DNA of 64,000 nt. Origin: Streptomyces fulvorobeus (GTDB lineage Bacteria > Actinomycetota > Actinomycetes > Streptomycetales > Streptomycetaceae). Shown here in pieces: positions 44,390 to 53,191 of the stretch. The notes below the pieces were generated by a model. The model worked only from the letters and a program-made list of their open reading frames with translations. It was not told where the DNA came from and ran no database searches. A program made the position numbers and the translations under genes. The stretch lies in the NCBI RefSeq assembly GCF_013167895.1, contig NZ_BLWC01000001.1:4712001-4776000 (forward strand), given 5' to 3'. Each line of letters opens with the position of its first letter. The stretch's first letter is position 1.

Positions 44390-45643
44390 ATGAGCGACAG
44401 CCCTGCCCCCCTCGCCGATCCGCATCTGATCTTCGACGCCGCGGACGGCCGCCGGGATCTCGTGATCCTCGGCTCCACCGGCTCCATCGGCACCCAGGCC
44501 GTCGACCTGGTGCTGCGCAACCCCGACCGCTTCCGTGTCACCGCGCTCTCCGCAGCGGGCGGCCGGGTCGCCCTGCTCGCCGGACAGGCGCGGCGCCTGG
44601 GGGTGCGCACGGTCGCCGTCGCCGCCGAGGACAAGGCGCCGGCCCTGCGCGAGGCGCTGCGCGCGGAGTACGGGGCGGGCGAACCGCTTCCCGAGATCCT
44701 GGCCGGGCCCGACGCGGCCACCCTGCTCGCCGCGAGCGACTGCCACACCGTGCTCAACGGCATCACCGGTTCGATCGGCCTCGCCCCGACCCTCGCGGCC
44801 CTGGAGGCGGGCCGCACGCTCGCCCTCGCCAACAAGGAGTCGCTGATCGTCGGCGGCCCGCTGGTGAAGGCGCTCGCCGCCCCCGGCCAGATCATCCCGG
44901 TCGACTCGGAGCACGCCGCGCTCTTCCAGGCGCTGGCCGCCGGCACCCGTGCCGATGTGCGCAAGCTCGTCGTCACGGCGTCCGGCGGCCCCTTCCGGGG
45001 GCGTACGAGGAGTGAGCTGGCCGACGTCACCAGGGAGCAGGCGCTCGCGCATCCGACCTGGGCGATGGGCCCCGTGATCACCATCAACTCCGCGACACTG
45101 GTCAACAAGGGCCTGGAGGTCATCGAGGCGCACCTCCTCTACGACATCCCGTTCGACCGGATCGAGGTGGTGGTCCACCCGCAGTCGTACGTCCACTCCA
45201 TGGTCGAGTTCACGGACGGCTCCACGCTCGCCCAGGCCACCCCGCCCGACATGCGGGGACCGATCGCCATCGGCCTCGGCTGGCCGCGGCGCGTCCCCGG
45301 CGCGGCCCCCGCCTTCGACTGGTCGAAGGCGTCCAGCTGGGAGTTCTTCCCGCTGGACACCGAGGCGTTCCCGTCCGTCGGGCTGGCCCGGCACGTCGGT
45401 ACCCTCGGAGGCACGGCTCCCGCGGTGTTCAACGCCGCCAACGAGGAGTGCGTGGACGCCTTCCTGGCGGGACGGCTGCCCTTCAACGGAATCATGGATA
45501 CGGTCACCGCAGTGGTGGCCGAACACGGCACCCCGGCCACGGGAACTTCACTGACGGTCGCGGACGTCCTCGAAGCGGAGGTCTGGGCGCGAGCCCGGGC
45601 CCAGGAGCTCTCGGCGAAAGCGACAGCGGAGGCGCGCGCATGA
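44390..45643 (+). CDS. ispC: 1-deoxy-D-xylulose 5-phosphate reductoisomerase
   Basis: IspC (Dxr) makes 2-C-methyl-D-erythritol 4-phosphate, the second step of the MEP isoprenoid route. The 417-residue protein has NADPH-binding LVILGSTGSIGTQAVDLV, the LANKESLIVGG motif, the metal site PVDSEHAALFQAL and the substrate loop TASGGPFRG. I chose the ATG at 44390; another at 44381 lacks a ribosome binding site. Its TGA overlaps the ATG of the M50 protease gene (ATGA), which is followed by ispG. Confidence 0.95.
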   Translation: MSDSPAPLADPHLIFDAADGRRDLVILGSTGSIGTQAVDLVLRNPDRFRVTALSAAGGRVALLAGQARRLGVRTVAVAAEDKAPALREALRAEYGAGEPLPEILAGPDAATLLAASDCHTVLNGITGSIGLAPTLAALEAGRTLALANKESLIVGGPLVKALAAPGQIIPVDSEHAALFQALAAGTRADVRKLVVTASGGPFRGRTRSELADVTREQALAHPTWAMGPVITINSATLVNKGLEVIEAHLLYDIPFDRIEVVVHPQSYVHSMVEFTDGSTLAQATPPDMRGPIAIGLGWPRRVPGAAPAFDWSKASSWEFFPLDTEAFPSVGLARHVGTLGGTAPAVFNAANEECVDAFLAGRLPFNGIMDTVTAVVAEHGTPATGTSLTVADVLEAEVWARARAQELSAKATAEARA

Positions 45644-46950
45644 GTATGACGACGATCTTGTTGACGGTCCTGGGGATCGCCATCTTCGCCGTGGGTCTGC
45701 TGTTCTCGATCGCCTGGCACGAGCTGGGCCACCTCTCGACGGCCAAGCTCTTCGGCATCCGCGTACCGCAGTACATGGTCGGCTTCGGCCCGACCATCTG
45801 GTCGCGGAAGAAGGGTGACACCGAGTACGGCCTCAAGGCGATCCCCGCGGGCGGCTACATCCGCATGATCGGCATGTTCCCGCCCGGCGCCGACGGACGT
45901 CTGGAGGCGCGCTCCACCTCTCCGTGGCGCGGCATGATCGAGGACGCCAGGTCGGCCGCCTTCGAGGAGCTGGAACCGGGCGACGAGAGCCGCCTCTTCT
46001 ACACGCGCAAGCCGTGGAAGCGCGTGATCGTGATGTTCGCCGGCCCGTTCATGAACCTGGTCCTGGCCGTCGCCATCTTCCTCGGCGTGTCCATGACCTT
46101 CGGCTTCCAGACCCAGACCACCGAGGTCGCGGGCGTGCAGAAGTGCGTGATCGCGCAGAGCGAGGCCCGCGACACCTGCGCGAAGGGTGACCCGGTCTCC
46201 CCCGCCAAGGCAGCCGGCCTGCGGGCGGGCGACACGATCGTCTCCTTCGACGGGCAGCGGATCGACGACTGGGAGACGCTGTCGGACCGCATCCGCGACA
46301 CGATCGGCCCGGCCACCATCGTCGTCGAACGCGACGGGCGGGAGCAGACCCTGCACGCCGTCCTGCAGAAGAACGCGGTGGCGCAGAAGGACTCCGAAGG
46401 CCAGGTCGTCCCCGACAGGTACGTGGAGGCCGGCTACCTGGGCTTCGCCGCCCGCACCGAGATCGTCCCGCTCTCCTTCGGCGACTCGGTCGTCCGCATC
46501 GGAGACATGATCGAGAACGGCGTGGACTCGATCATCGCGCTGCCGTCCAAGATCCCCGACCTCTGGAACGCGGCCTTCAGCGACGGGGAGCGCGCGGACG
46601 ACTCCCCGGTCGGCGTGGTCGGCGCGGCGCGCATCGGCGGCGAGGTGATGAACCTCGACGTCCCCGCGCAGAACCAGATCGCGATGATGCTGTTCCTGCT
46701 CGCCGGCTTCAACCTCTCGCTGTTCCTCTTCAACATGCTGCCCCTGCTGCCGCTCGACGGCGGTCACATCGCCGGCGCCCTCTGGGAGTCCCTGCGCCGC
46801 AAGGTGGCGCGCGTCTTCCGCCGGCCCGACCCCGGTCCGTTCGACGTGGCGAAGCTGATGCCGGTCGCCTACGTGGTCGCCGGGATCTTCATCTGCTTCA
46901 CGCTCCTGGTCCTGGTGGCCGACATCGTGAACCCGGTCAAGATCACCTGA
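45640..46950 (+). CDS. Site-2 (M50) zinc metalloprotease, RseP/Rip1-like
   Basis: The 436-residue membrane protease has the zinc motif HELGH at residues 27-31 in the first helix and the C-terminal LPLDGGHIAGALWE, whose Asp is the third ligand. A PDZ domain lies between (about 190-290, with PAKAAGLRAGDTIVSFDG). It cleaves membrane-bound substrates such as anti-sigma factors. The frame is open within ispC, but the ATG at 45640 overlapping its stop and preceded by GCGGAGG is clearly right. Between ispC and ispG it forms a widely conserved actinobacterial trio. Confidence 0.94.
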   Translation: MSMTTILLTVLGIAIFAVGLLFSIAWHELGHLSTAKLFGIRVPQYMVGFGPTIWSRKKGDTEYGLKAIPAGGYIRMIGMFPPGADGRLEARSTSPWRGMIEDARSAAFEELEPGDESRLFYTRKPWKRVIVMFAGPFMNLVLAVAIFLGVSMTFGFQTQTTEVAGVQKCVIAQSEARDTCAKGDPVSPAKAAGLRAGDTIVSFDGQRIDDWETLSDRIRDTIGPATIVVERDGREQTLHAVLQKNAVAQKDSEGQVVPDRYVEAGYLGFAARTEIVPLSFGDSVVRIGDMIENGVDSIIALPSKIPDLWNAAFSDGERADDSPVGVVGAARIGGEVMNLDVPAQNQIAMMLFLLAGFNLSLFLFNMLPLLPLDGGHIAGALWESLRRKVARVFRRPDPGPFDVAKLMPVAYVVAGIFICFTLLVLVADIVNPVKIT

Positions 46951-47115
46951 CCCGGCCCACGCGCGGTGGCCGGTCACACATCAGGTGGCCGGCCATCCAC
47001 CACGAGGGGGATTCGCCGGACGGGGTGCGTGCGGGCCCCCTTCGTTGCCGTAACCTCGAAGACCGGAGCCCGCCGATCTCGGGACCTTGATCCACACCTT
47101 GGGGATGCTCAGCGC

Positions 47116-48270
47116 ATGACTGCGATTTCTCTCGGAATGCCGGCCGTTCCGACCAAGCTCGCCGACCGAAGGGTCAGCCGCCAGATCCAGGTCGGGTCGG
47201 TCGCGGTCGGTGGAGACGCACCCGTGTCGGTGCAGTCGATGACGACGACGCGTACGTCGGACATCGGGGCGACGCTTCAGCAGATCGCGGAGCTGACGGC
47301 GTCCGGCTGCCAGATCGTGCGGGTGGCGTGTCCGACCCAGGACGACGCCGACGCGCTCGCCACGATCGCGCGGAAGTCGCAGATCCCGGTGATCGCGGAC
47401 ATCCACTTCCAGCCGAAGTACGTGTTCGCGGCGATCGACGCGGGCTGTGCGGCGGTCCGGGTGAACCCCGGCAACATCAAGCAGTTCGACGACAAGGTCA
47501 AGGAGATCGCGCTCGCGGCGAAGGACGCCGGGACGCCGATCCGCATCGGTGTGAACGCGGGATCGCTGGACGCGCGGCTGCTCAGGAAGTACGGCAAGGC
47601 CACACCGGAGGCCCTGGTCGAGTCGGCGCTGTGGGAGGCGTCGCTCTTCGAGGAGCACGGCTTCGGTGACATCAAGATCTCGGTGAAGCACAACGACCCG
47701 GTGATCATGGTGAACGCCTACCGCCAGCTCGCGGCGCAGTGCGACTACCCGCTGCACCTCGGCGTCACGGAGGCCGGTCCGGCGTTCCAGGGGACGATCA
47801 AGTCCGCGGTGGCGTTCGGCGCGCTGCTGTCGGAGGGCATCGGGGACACGATCCGCGTCTCGCTGTCGGCTCCGCCGGTCGAGGAGGTCAAGGTCGGGCT
47901 CCAGATCCTCGAAGCACTCAACCTGAAGCAGCGCCGCCTGGAGATCGTCTCGTGCCCGTCGTGCGGGCGCGCGCAGGTGGACGTGTACAAGCTCGCGGAC
48001 CAGGTCAGCGCGGGTCTTGAGGGCATGGAGGTCCCGCTGCGGGTCGCGGTGATGGGCTGTGTCGTCAACGGCCCGGGCGAGGCCCGCGAGGCCGACCTCG
48101 GTGTCGCGTCCGGCAACGGCAAGGGGCAGATCTTCGTGAAGGGCGAGGTCATCAAGACCGTCCCCGAGTCGAAGATCGTCGAGACCCTCATCGAAGAGGC
48201 CCTGAAGCTCGCCGAGCAGATGGAGAAGGACGGCATCGCCTCCGGCGAACCCCAGGTCTCCATCAGCTGA
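47116..48270 (+). CDS. ispG: 4-hydroxy-3-methylbut-2-enyl diphosphate synthase (flavodoxin/ferredoxin)
   Basis: IspG (GcpE) converts the cyclic MEP diphosphate to HMBPP with a 4Fe-4S cluster. The 384-residue product has the TIM-barrel part (VQSMTTTRTSDIGATLQQIA, then VADIHF-type DIHFQPKYVF). The cluster cysteines sit in SCPSCGR (about 280 and 283) and MGCVVNGPGEA (about 315). I chose the ATG at 47116 for homology (MTAISLGMPAVPTKLADRRV). It follows the M50 gene by 165 bases and may have its own promoter. Confidence 0.95.
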   Translation: MTAISLGMPAVPTKLADRRVSRQIQVGSVAVGGDAPVSVQSMTTTRTSDIGATLQQIAELTASGCQIVRVACPTQDDADALATIARKSQIPVIADIHFQPKYVFAAIDAGCAAVRVNPGNIKQFDDKVKEIALAAKDAGTPIRIGVNAGSLDARLLRKYGKATPEALVESALWEASLFEEHGFGDIKISVKHNDPVIMVNAYRQLAAQCDYPLHLGVTEAGPAFQGTIKSAVAFGALLSEGIGDTIRVSLSAPPVEEVKVGLQILEALNLKQRRLEIVSCPSCGRAQVDVYKLADQVSAGLEGMEVPLRVAVMGCVVNGPGEAREADLGVASGNGKGQIFVKGEVIKTVPESKIVETLIEEALKLAEQMEKDGIASGEPQVSIS

Positions 48271-48291
48271 CCTGTGCCGTACCCGGCCCGA

Positions 48292-48328
48292 CCGCGCCCC
48301 GCCCGACTCCGAGTCCGGCGGGGCGCGG
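48292..48328 (+). terminator. GC-rich terminator hairpin after ispG
   Basis: Twelve pairs join 48292-48303 and 48317-48328, with a short inner extension after one mismatch. It stands about 20 bases downstream of the ispG stop. The 119 bases from there to the next gene hold no further element I can name. Confidence 0.7.
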
Positions 48329-48447
48329 CCGTCCGGCCCGCCCCCGGAGCCCGCATCCCCCCGGTTCCACTCCCCGACGCGAGGGGCGTCCGCCGCCCCC
48401 GTTCGGTACAGTGCGGGGATCAGCAGACCGCATGGTGAGGCCCCCTC

Positions 48448-49293
48448 GTGTTGACGCAGACCACCACCCGGGTCCTCGAACCCAGCGACCTCGGCGCCGC
48501 GCTCGCCATCCTGGAGAGCGAGCCCGTGGCCAACGCCTTCGTCACGTCCCGTGTACAGGTCGCGGGGCTCGACCCCTGGCGCCTCGGCGGCGAGATGTGG
48601 GGCTGGTACGCCGGCGGGCGCCTGCGCTCCCTGTGCTACTCCGGGGCCAACCTCGTCCCCATCTGCGCCACCCCCGAAGCGATCAGGGCCTTCGCCGACC
48701 GGGCCCGCCGGGCCGGCCGCCGCTGCTCCTCCATCGTCGGCCCCGCCGAACCCACCGCCCAGCTGTGGCGCCTGCTCGAACCGGGCTGGGGCCCCGCCCG
48801 CGAGGTCCGCGCCAACCAGCCGCTCATGGTCACCGAACACCCCTCCGCCGACGTGGAGCCTGACCCGCTCGTGCGCCGCGTCCGCAAGGAGGAGACGGAG
48901 ATCCTCCTGCCGGCCTGCGTGGCGATGTTCACGGAGGAGGTGGGCATCTCGCCGATGGCCGGCGACGGCGGACTCCTCTACCAGGCACGCGTCGCCGAAC
49001 TCATCGACTCGGGCCGCTCCTTCGCCCGCATCGAGGACGGAAAGGTCGTCTTCAAGGCGGAGATCGGGGCGGCCACCACGCTCGCCTGCCAGATCCAGGG
49101 CGTCTGGGTCGCCCCCGGACACCGCGGCCGGGGCCTCTCCGAGACCGGCATGGCCGCGGTCCTGCGCTACGCGCTGGCCGACGTCGCGCCCATCGTCAGC
49201 CTGTACGTGAACGACTACAACACCCCCGCGCGCAAGGCGTACACCCGAGTCGGCTTCCGCGAGACCGGAGCCTTCATGAGCGTCCTCTTCTGA
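48448..49293 (+). CDS. GNAT-family N-acetyltransferase with N-terminal DUF4081-like domain
   Basis: The 281-residue protein has a C-terminal GNAT domain with the acetyl-CoA loop VWVAPGHRGRGLSETGMAAV (about residues 210-230) and LYVNDYNTPARKAYTRVGFR. The first roughly 125 residues match the actinobacterial DUF4081-type extension (ALAILESEPVANAFVTSRV). The GTG at 48448 follows GTGAGG. Substrate unknown; the position between ispG and proS is common in Streptomyces as I recall it. Confidence 0.85.
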   Translation: MLTQTTTRVLEPSDLGAALAILESEPVANAFVTSRVQVAGLDPWRLGGEMWGWYAGGRLRSLCYSGANLVPICATPEAIRAFADRARRAGRRCSSIVGPAEPTAQLWRLLEPGWGPAREVRANQPLMVTEHPSADVEPDPLVRRVRKEETEILLPACVAMFTEEVGISPMAGDGGLLYQARVAELIDSGRSFARIEDGKVVFKAEIGAATTLACQIQGVWVAPGHRGRGLSETGMAAVLRYALADVAPIVSLYVNDYNTPARKAYTRVGFRETGAFMSVLF

Positions 49294-49328
49294 CCCCACG
49301 GCCCCGGCACGGACAGTAGGGTTCCCGC

Positions 49329-49934
49329 ATGGCAGCAGAGTTGAGCGGTGGCGGTCCCGGCGCCCCAGGCATCGTGGTGGGCCCCCTCGACCTGGCCGCA
49401 CGCGTCGACGAGGCACTGGCGGTGCAGGCCCTCGCCTTCGGCCTGGGCCCGGAGGAGATCGAGGTGCGCCGCCACATCGTGCTGCGCCACCTCGACCACC
49501 CGCAGGCGCGGGCTCTCGGGGCCACCACCGCCGACGGCCGGCTCGTCGGCTTCGTCTACGGCATGCCCAACGACCGCGCCCAGTGGTGGTCCACCGTCGT
49601 CGAGCCCTGTCTGCGCGCCACCGGCACCGAGGGCTGGCTCGACGACTCGTTCGTGATCACCGAGCTGCACGTCCACCCGGACCACCAGCAGCACGGCATC
49701 GGACGGACCCTGATCACCACCGTCACGGACGCCGTCGCCCTGCCCCGCTCCATCCTCTCCGCGATCGACACGGAGAGCCCGGCGCGCGGGCTGTACCGCG
49801 CCCTCGGCTACCGGGACCTGGCCCGGCAGGTGCACTTCCCCAGTGCCCCCAAGCCGTACGCGGTGATGGGCGCGCCCCTCCCGCTGCGCCGGGCGGGAGC
49901 AATCGATTTCCGCCCGCCCCTGCCGCCCGGCTAA
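49329..49934 (+). CDS. GNAT-family N-acetyltransferase
   Basis: The 201-residue protein has a GNAT domain: ARALGATTADGRLVGFVYGM, then the core ITELHVHPDHQQHGIGRTLI with the Q/H-x-x-G-x-G acetyl-CoA loop, and SPARGLYRALGYRDL at the end. The ATG at 49329 lies 35 bases after the preceding acetyltransferase, so the two may be co-transcribed. Sequence similarity between the two is low. Substrate unknown. Confidence 0.83.
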   Translation: MAAELSGGGPGAPGIVVGPLDLAARVDEALAVQALAFGLGPEEIEVRRHIVLRHLDHPQARALGATTADGRLVGFVYGMPNDRAQWWSTVVEPCLRATGTEGWLDDSFVITELHVHPDHQQHGIGRTLITTVTDAVALPRSILSAIDTESPARGLYRALGYRDLARQVHFPSAPKPYAVMGAPLPLRRAGAIDFRPPLPPG

Positions 49935-49970
49935 CCTCGGCCACATCACCCTTCCGAGCAGGAGTTCATC

Positions 49971-51671
49971 ATGGCCCAGGTCCAGCGCATGTCCCGATTG
50001 ATGATCAAGACACTGCGCGACGACCCGGCAGACGCCGAGACGCTCAACCACAAGCTGCTCGTCCGGGCCGGATACGTACGTCGCACGGCCGCCGGCATCT
50101 GGAGCTGGCTGCCGCTCGGCAAGAAGGTCCTGGAGAACGTGACCCGCGTCGTCCGCGAGGAGATGGACGCCATCGGCGGCCAGGAGGTCCTGCTGCCGGC
50201 CCTGCTCCCCAAGGAGCCGTACGAGGCGAGCGGCCGGTACGACGAGTACGGCGACCTGCTGTTCCGGCTCCAGGACCGCAAGGGCTCCGAATACCTCCTG
50301 GGCCCTACCCACGAGGAGATCTTCACCCAGGTCGTCAAGGACATGTGCTCGTCCTACAAGGACCTGCCCGTGATCCTCTACCAGATCCAGACCAAGTACC
50401 GCGACGAGGCCCGCCCCCGTGCCGGGGTGCTGCGCGGCCGCGAGTTCCAGATGAAGGACTCGTACTCCTTCGACACCACCGACGAGGGTCTCGTCGAGGC
50501 GTACCAGCTGCACCGTGCCGCCTACATCCGGATCTTCGAGCGCCTCGGCCTGGACCACCGCATCGTCTCGGCCGTCTCCGGAGCCATGGGCGGCTCGGCG
50601 TCCGAGGAGTTCCTGGCGCCCGCCCCGGCCGGCGAGGACACCTTCGTCGACTGCCCGAACTGCGACTACGCCGCCAACACGGAGGCCGTGACCTTCACGG
50701 CGGTCCCCGTCGACGGTTCCGCGGCCGGCCCCGTCGAGGAGCTGGACACCCCCGACACCCCGACCATCGAGACGCTCGCCGCCCATCTCGGCGTATCCGC
50801 ATCCGCCACCCTGAAGAACCTCCTGGTCAAGGTGGACGGCGAGATCGTCGCCGTGGGCGTGCCCGGGGACCGCGAGGTCGACCTCGGAAAGCTCGGCGAG
50901 CACCTCGCCCCCGCCGTCGTCGAGCTCGTCACCGCCGAGGACTTCGAGGGACGGCCCGACCTGGTGCGCGGTTACGTCGGCCCCCAGGGCCTGGGGAAGG
51001 TCCGCTACATCGCCGACCCGCGCGTCGCCCCCGGCACCTCCTGGATCACGGGCGCCAACAAGGAGGGCAAGCACGCGAGGAACGTCGTCGCGGGCCGCGA
51101 CTTCGAGGTCGGTGAGTACCTGGACGTCGTCGTCGTCCAGCCGGACGACCCCTGCCCCAACTGCGGAACCGGCCTCCGCGTGGACCGCGCCATCGAGATC
51201 GGCCACATCTTCCAGCTCGGCCGCAAGTACGCCGACATCTTCGCCCTCGACGTCCTCGGCCAGCAGGGCAAGCCCGTCCGCGTCACGATGGGCTCGTACG
51301 GCATCGGGGTCTCGCGCGCGGTGGCCGCCCTCGCCGAGCAGACCGCCGACGAGCAGGGACTGTGCTGGCCCCGCGAGATCGCCCCGGCCGACGTCCACGT
51401 CGTCGCCGCGGGCAAGGCGCTCCAGACGGAGCTGGCCCTCGCCGTCTCCGAGAAGCTGAGCGCCGCGGGCCTGCGGGTCATGGTGGACGACCGCGCCGGC
51501 GTCTCGCCCGGCGTGAAGTTCACGGACGCCGAGCTGATCGGGGTGCCCAAGATCCTGGTGGCGGGCCGCCGCTCGGCCGAGGGCGTCCTCGAGCTCAAGG
51601 ACCGCCGCACGGGCGAGCGCGAGGAGCTCACGGTGGACGAGGCGGTCGCGCGCCTCACCGCCCAGGGCTGA
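49971..51671 (+). CDS. proS: Prolyl-tRNA synthetase (bacterial type, with editing insertion)
   Basis: The 566-residue class-II synthetase has motif 2 (around YRDEARPRAGVLRGREFQMK), motif 3 (MGSYGIGVSRAVAALAE) and GPTHEE. An editing INS domain (about residues 225-385) lies between motifs 2 and 3, and a C-terminal anticodon-binding domain follows. It charges tRNA-Pro and clears mischarged Ala. The ATG at 49971 follows AGGAG. A hairpin terminator lies just after the stop. Confidence 0.95.
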   Translation: MAQVQRMSRLMIKTLRDDPADAETLNHKLLVRAGYVRRTAAGIWSWLPLGKKVLENVTRVVREEMDAIGGQEVLLPALLPKEPYEASGRYDEYGDLLFRLQDRKGSEYLLGPTHEEIFTQVVKDMCSSYKDLPVILYQIQTKYRDEARPRAGVLRGREFQMKDSYSFDTTDEGLVEAYQLHRAAYIRIFERLGLDHRIVSAVSGAMGGSASEEFLAPAPAGEDTFVDCPNCDYAANTEAVTFTAVPVDGSAAGPVEELDTPDTPTIETLAAHLGVSASATLKNLLVKVDGEIVAVGVPGDREVDLGKLGEHLAPAVVELVTAEDFEGRPDLVRGYVGPQGLGKVRYIADPRVAPGTSWITGANKEGKHARNVVAGRDFEVGEYLDVVVVQPDDPCPNCGTGLRVDRAIEIGHIFQLGRKYADIFALDVLGQQGKPVRVTMGSYGIGVSRAVAALAEQTADEQGLCWPREIAPADVHVVAAGKALQTELALAVSEKLSAAGLRVMVDDRAGVSPGVKFTDAELIGVPKILVAGRRSAEGVLELKDRRTGEREELTVDEAVARLTAQG

Positions 51672-51689
51672 GCCGGACCGATACGTCAC

Positions 51690-51720
51690 GAAGGCCCCCG
51701 CGCACCGCGCGGGGGCCTTC
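51690..51720 (+). terminator. Terminator after proS
   Basis: A 14-bp perfect stem (51690-51703 with 51707-51720) has a 3-base ACC loop; AAGG...CCTT ends give an A/T-flanked form. It separates proS from the convergent kinase-like gene. Confidence 0.88.
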
Positions 51721-51750
51721 CGGTGCTGAGGCGCTGCCCCACAGCCGGCC

Positions 51751-52668
51751 CTACAGCCAGCCCGCGAACTCCAGCGTCAGTTCGCCGTCCTGCCTGCGTC
51801 CCGCCGACAGCGCCCGGGTGCCCGACTCCACGGCCCGGAACAGCGTCCAGCCGTGCAGCCGTTCGCGGTCCACGTCCAGGGAGTCGGCGAGCTTCCTGAC
51901 CCGGCGCCGGGCCGTCGCGGCCCCGCCTGGAGAGGCGATCAGATCCTCGACCCGGTCCCGCACCAGCCGCGCCAGGTCGTAGGCGCGCTCACCCACCAGC
52001 GGCTCGGGGCCGACCGTGAGCCAGGGAGAACGCTCACCCGACAGCACCTTGCTCTGGCGGAAGTTCCCGTGCAGCAGCAGCAGTTCGGGGGAGTGGGCGA
52101 GCAGTTCCGCACGGGCGGCCAGCGCGGCCGAGACGAGTGGAGCCAGCTCGGGATCAGCCTCCGCGAGCGCCCGCATCGGCGCCGCCTGACGCTCCGTCCG
52201 CTCGGCCACCGTCTCGAAGGAGTGCCCGGCCGGCGGGTCGACCCACAGCCGGCGGACCGTGCCCGCCGCCTCCAGCAGGGCCTTCGCCTCCGGGAGCGAG
52301 CGCAGCGACACCTCGTGGTGCAGCCGCTCCAGGAGCAGCGCGTCGCCCGGCAGCGCGTCGGCGGGCTCCAGCAGCCGCACGGCGCCCCAGCCGTTCCAGT
52401 GCGCCAGCGCCGCCCGCTCGCACGCGGGCGCGGCATCCGGCGGGGCGATCTTCAGCACGCCGGGCGTGCCGTCGGACCTCTGGACCAGCAGGGCGAGGCT
52501 GCTGCGTCCGCCGGGGGCGACGACCCGTTCGACGGCGAGATCCAGGGGGCCTTTGGAGAGCGCCTCTTCGGTCAGTGCGGGGAGCTGTCCGAGCCAGTCG
52601 GCCGCGGCGGCGTCCCCGTACATCTCGCCGAGCGCTCGCACCAGACGCTGCGGCGGTTCGAAACCCAT
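51751..52668 (-). CDS. APH(6)/hydroxyurea-kinase-family phosphotransferase-like protein, active site degenerate
   Basis: The 305-residue protein has the aminoglycoside/hydroxyurea kinase fold, seen from GVLKIAPPDAAPACERAALA and LLLLERLHHEVSLRSLP. However, key sites differ: the catalytic loop reads LLLLHGNFRQSKVL where HGDxxxxN is expected, and the metal loop reads LTVGPEPLVGERAYDLA where DPKP is usual. The catalytic Asp, the Asn and the metal-binding Asp are thus all replaced. The ATG at 52668 follows AAGGCACG. It may have lost kinase activity and serve another role; no resistance can be inferred. Confidence 0.82.
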   Translation of the reverse strand: MGFEPPQRLVRALGEMYGDAAAADWLGQLPALTEEALSKGPLDLAVERVVAPGGRSSLALLVQRSDGTPGVLKIAPPDAAPACERAALAHWNGWGAVRLLEPADALPGDALLLERLHHEVSLRSLPEAKALLEAAGTVRRLWVDPPAGHSFETVAERTERQAAPMRALAEADPELAPLVSAALAARAELLAHSPELLLLHGNFRQSKVLSGERSPWLTVGPEPLVGERAYDLARLVRDRVEDLIASPGGAATARRRVRKLADSLDVDRERLHGWTLFRAVESGTRALSAGRRQDGELTLEFAGWL

Positions 52669-52696
52669 ACGTGCCTTGTTCCCTTTCAGAGCTGCT

Positions 52697-53191
52697 TCAG
52701 TGCGTCCCGCTCGTCCCTCCGGGACCAGGGCTCTGCGCGGTCGCGGCCTTCTCCGGCAGCCCGGGGAACGCCACGCCCGTGCCCCGCCAGCGGGCCGCCC
52801 GTACGGCGGCCTCCCGCAGAGCGCCCGCGGCCTCACGCCGCAGGGACCCCTCGGCGGCCCGTACGAGATCGGAGTAGACGCCCGCGACCCGGTCCTCCAG
52901 CACGGCGGCGAAGCGCTCCGCCGCCGCCGGGTCCCGCACCGCGAACGGCAGAGCGTACGCGGCGTCGGCCGCGACGGGCGCACCGCCCAGGTCGCGGACG
53001 GTACGCACCAGGGCGTCGCGCCGGGCCCGGTGCCCGTCGTACGCGGCCGTGGCCTCCGTGCCGCGCTTTCCGGTGAGCCGGCCGCCGAGCACCGCGTATC
53101 CGTACACCGCGGCGTGTTCGGCCGCCAGGGCGGCCTGGGCGGCCCCGAGTTCCGGCGAGCCGTCCCCGGCCCGGGTGTCCATGACGCTCAT
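52697..53191 (-). CDS. Ferritin-like protein (DUF4439 family)
   Basis: The 164-residue, Ala-rich, all-helical protein fits the ferritin-like DUF4439 fold. It has AALAAEHAAVYGYAVLGGRL near the N-terminus with conserved Glu and His, and AAYDGHRARRDALVRTVRDL in the second helix. Metal ligands look only partly kept, so iron storage is not assured. The ATG at 53191 overlaps the stop of the lipoprotein gene above, so the two are translationally coupled. Confidence 0.75.
   Translation of the reverse strand: MSVMDTRAGDGSPELGAAQAALAAEHAAVYGYAVLGGRLTGKRGTEATAAYDGHRARRDALVRTVRDLGGAPVAADAAYALPFAVRDPAAAERFAAVLEDRVAGVYSDLVRAAEGSLRREAAGALREAAVRAARWRGTGVAFPGLPEKAATAQSPGPGGTSGTH

Noticed and set aside
46981..49416. 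Minus-strand open frame of 811 codons opposite ispG
   Set aside because: No recognisable domain; it is complementary to ispG and an acetyltransferase gene.
51751..52668. Aminoglycoside-resistance gene
   Set aside because: The fold fits, but the catalytic and metal-binding residues are replaced, so resistance cannot be claimed.
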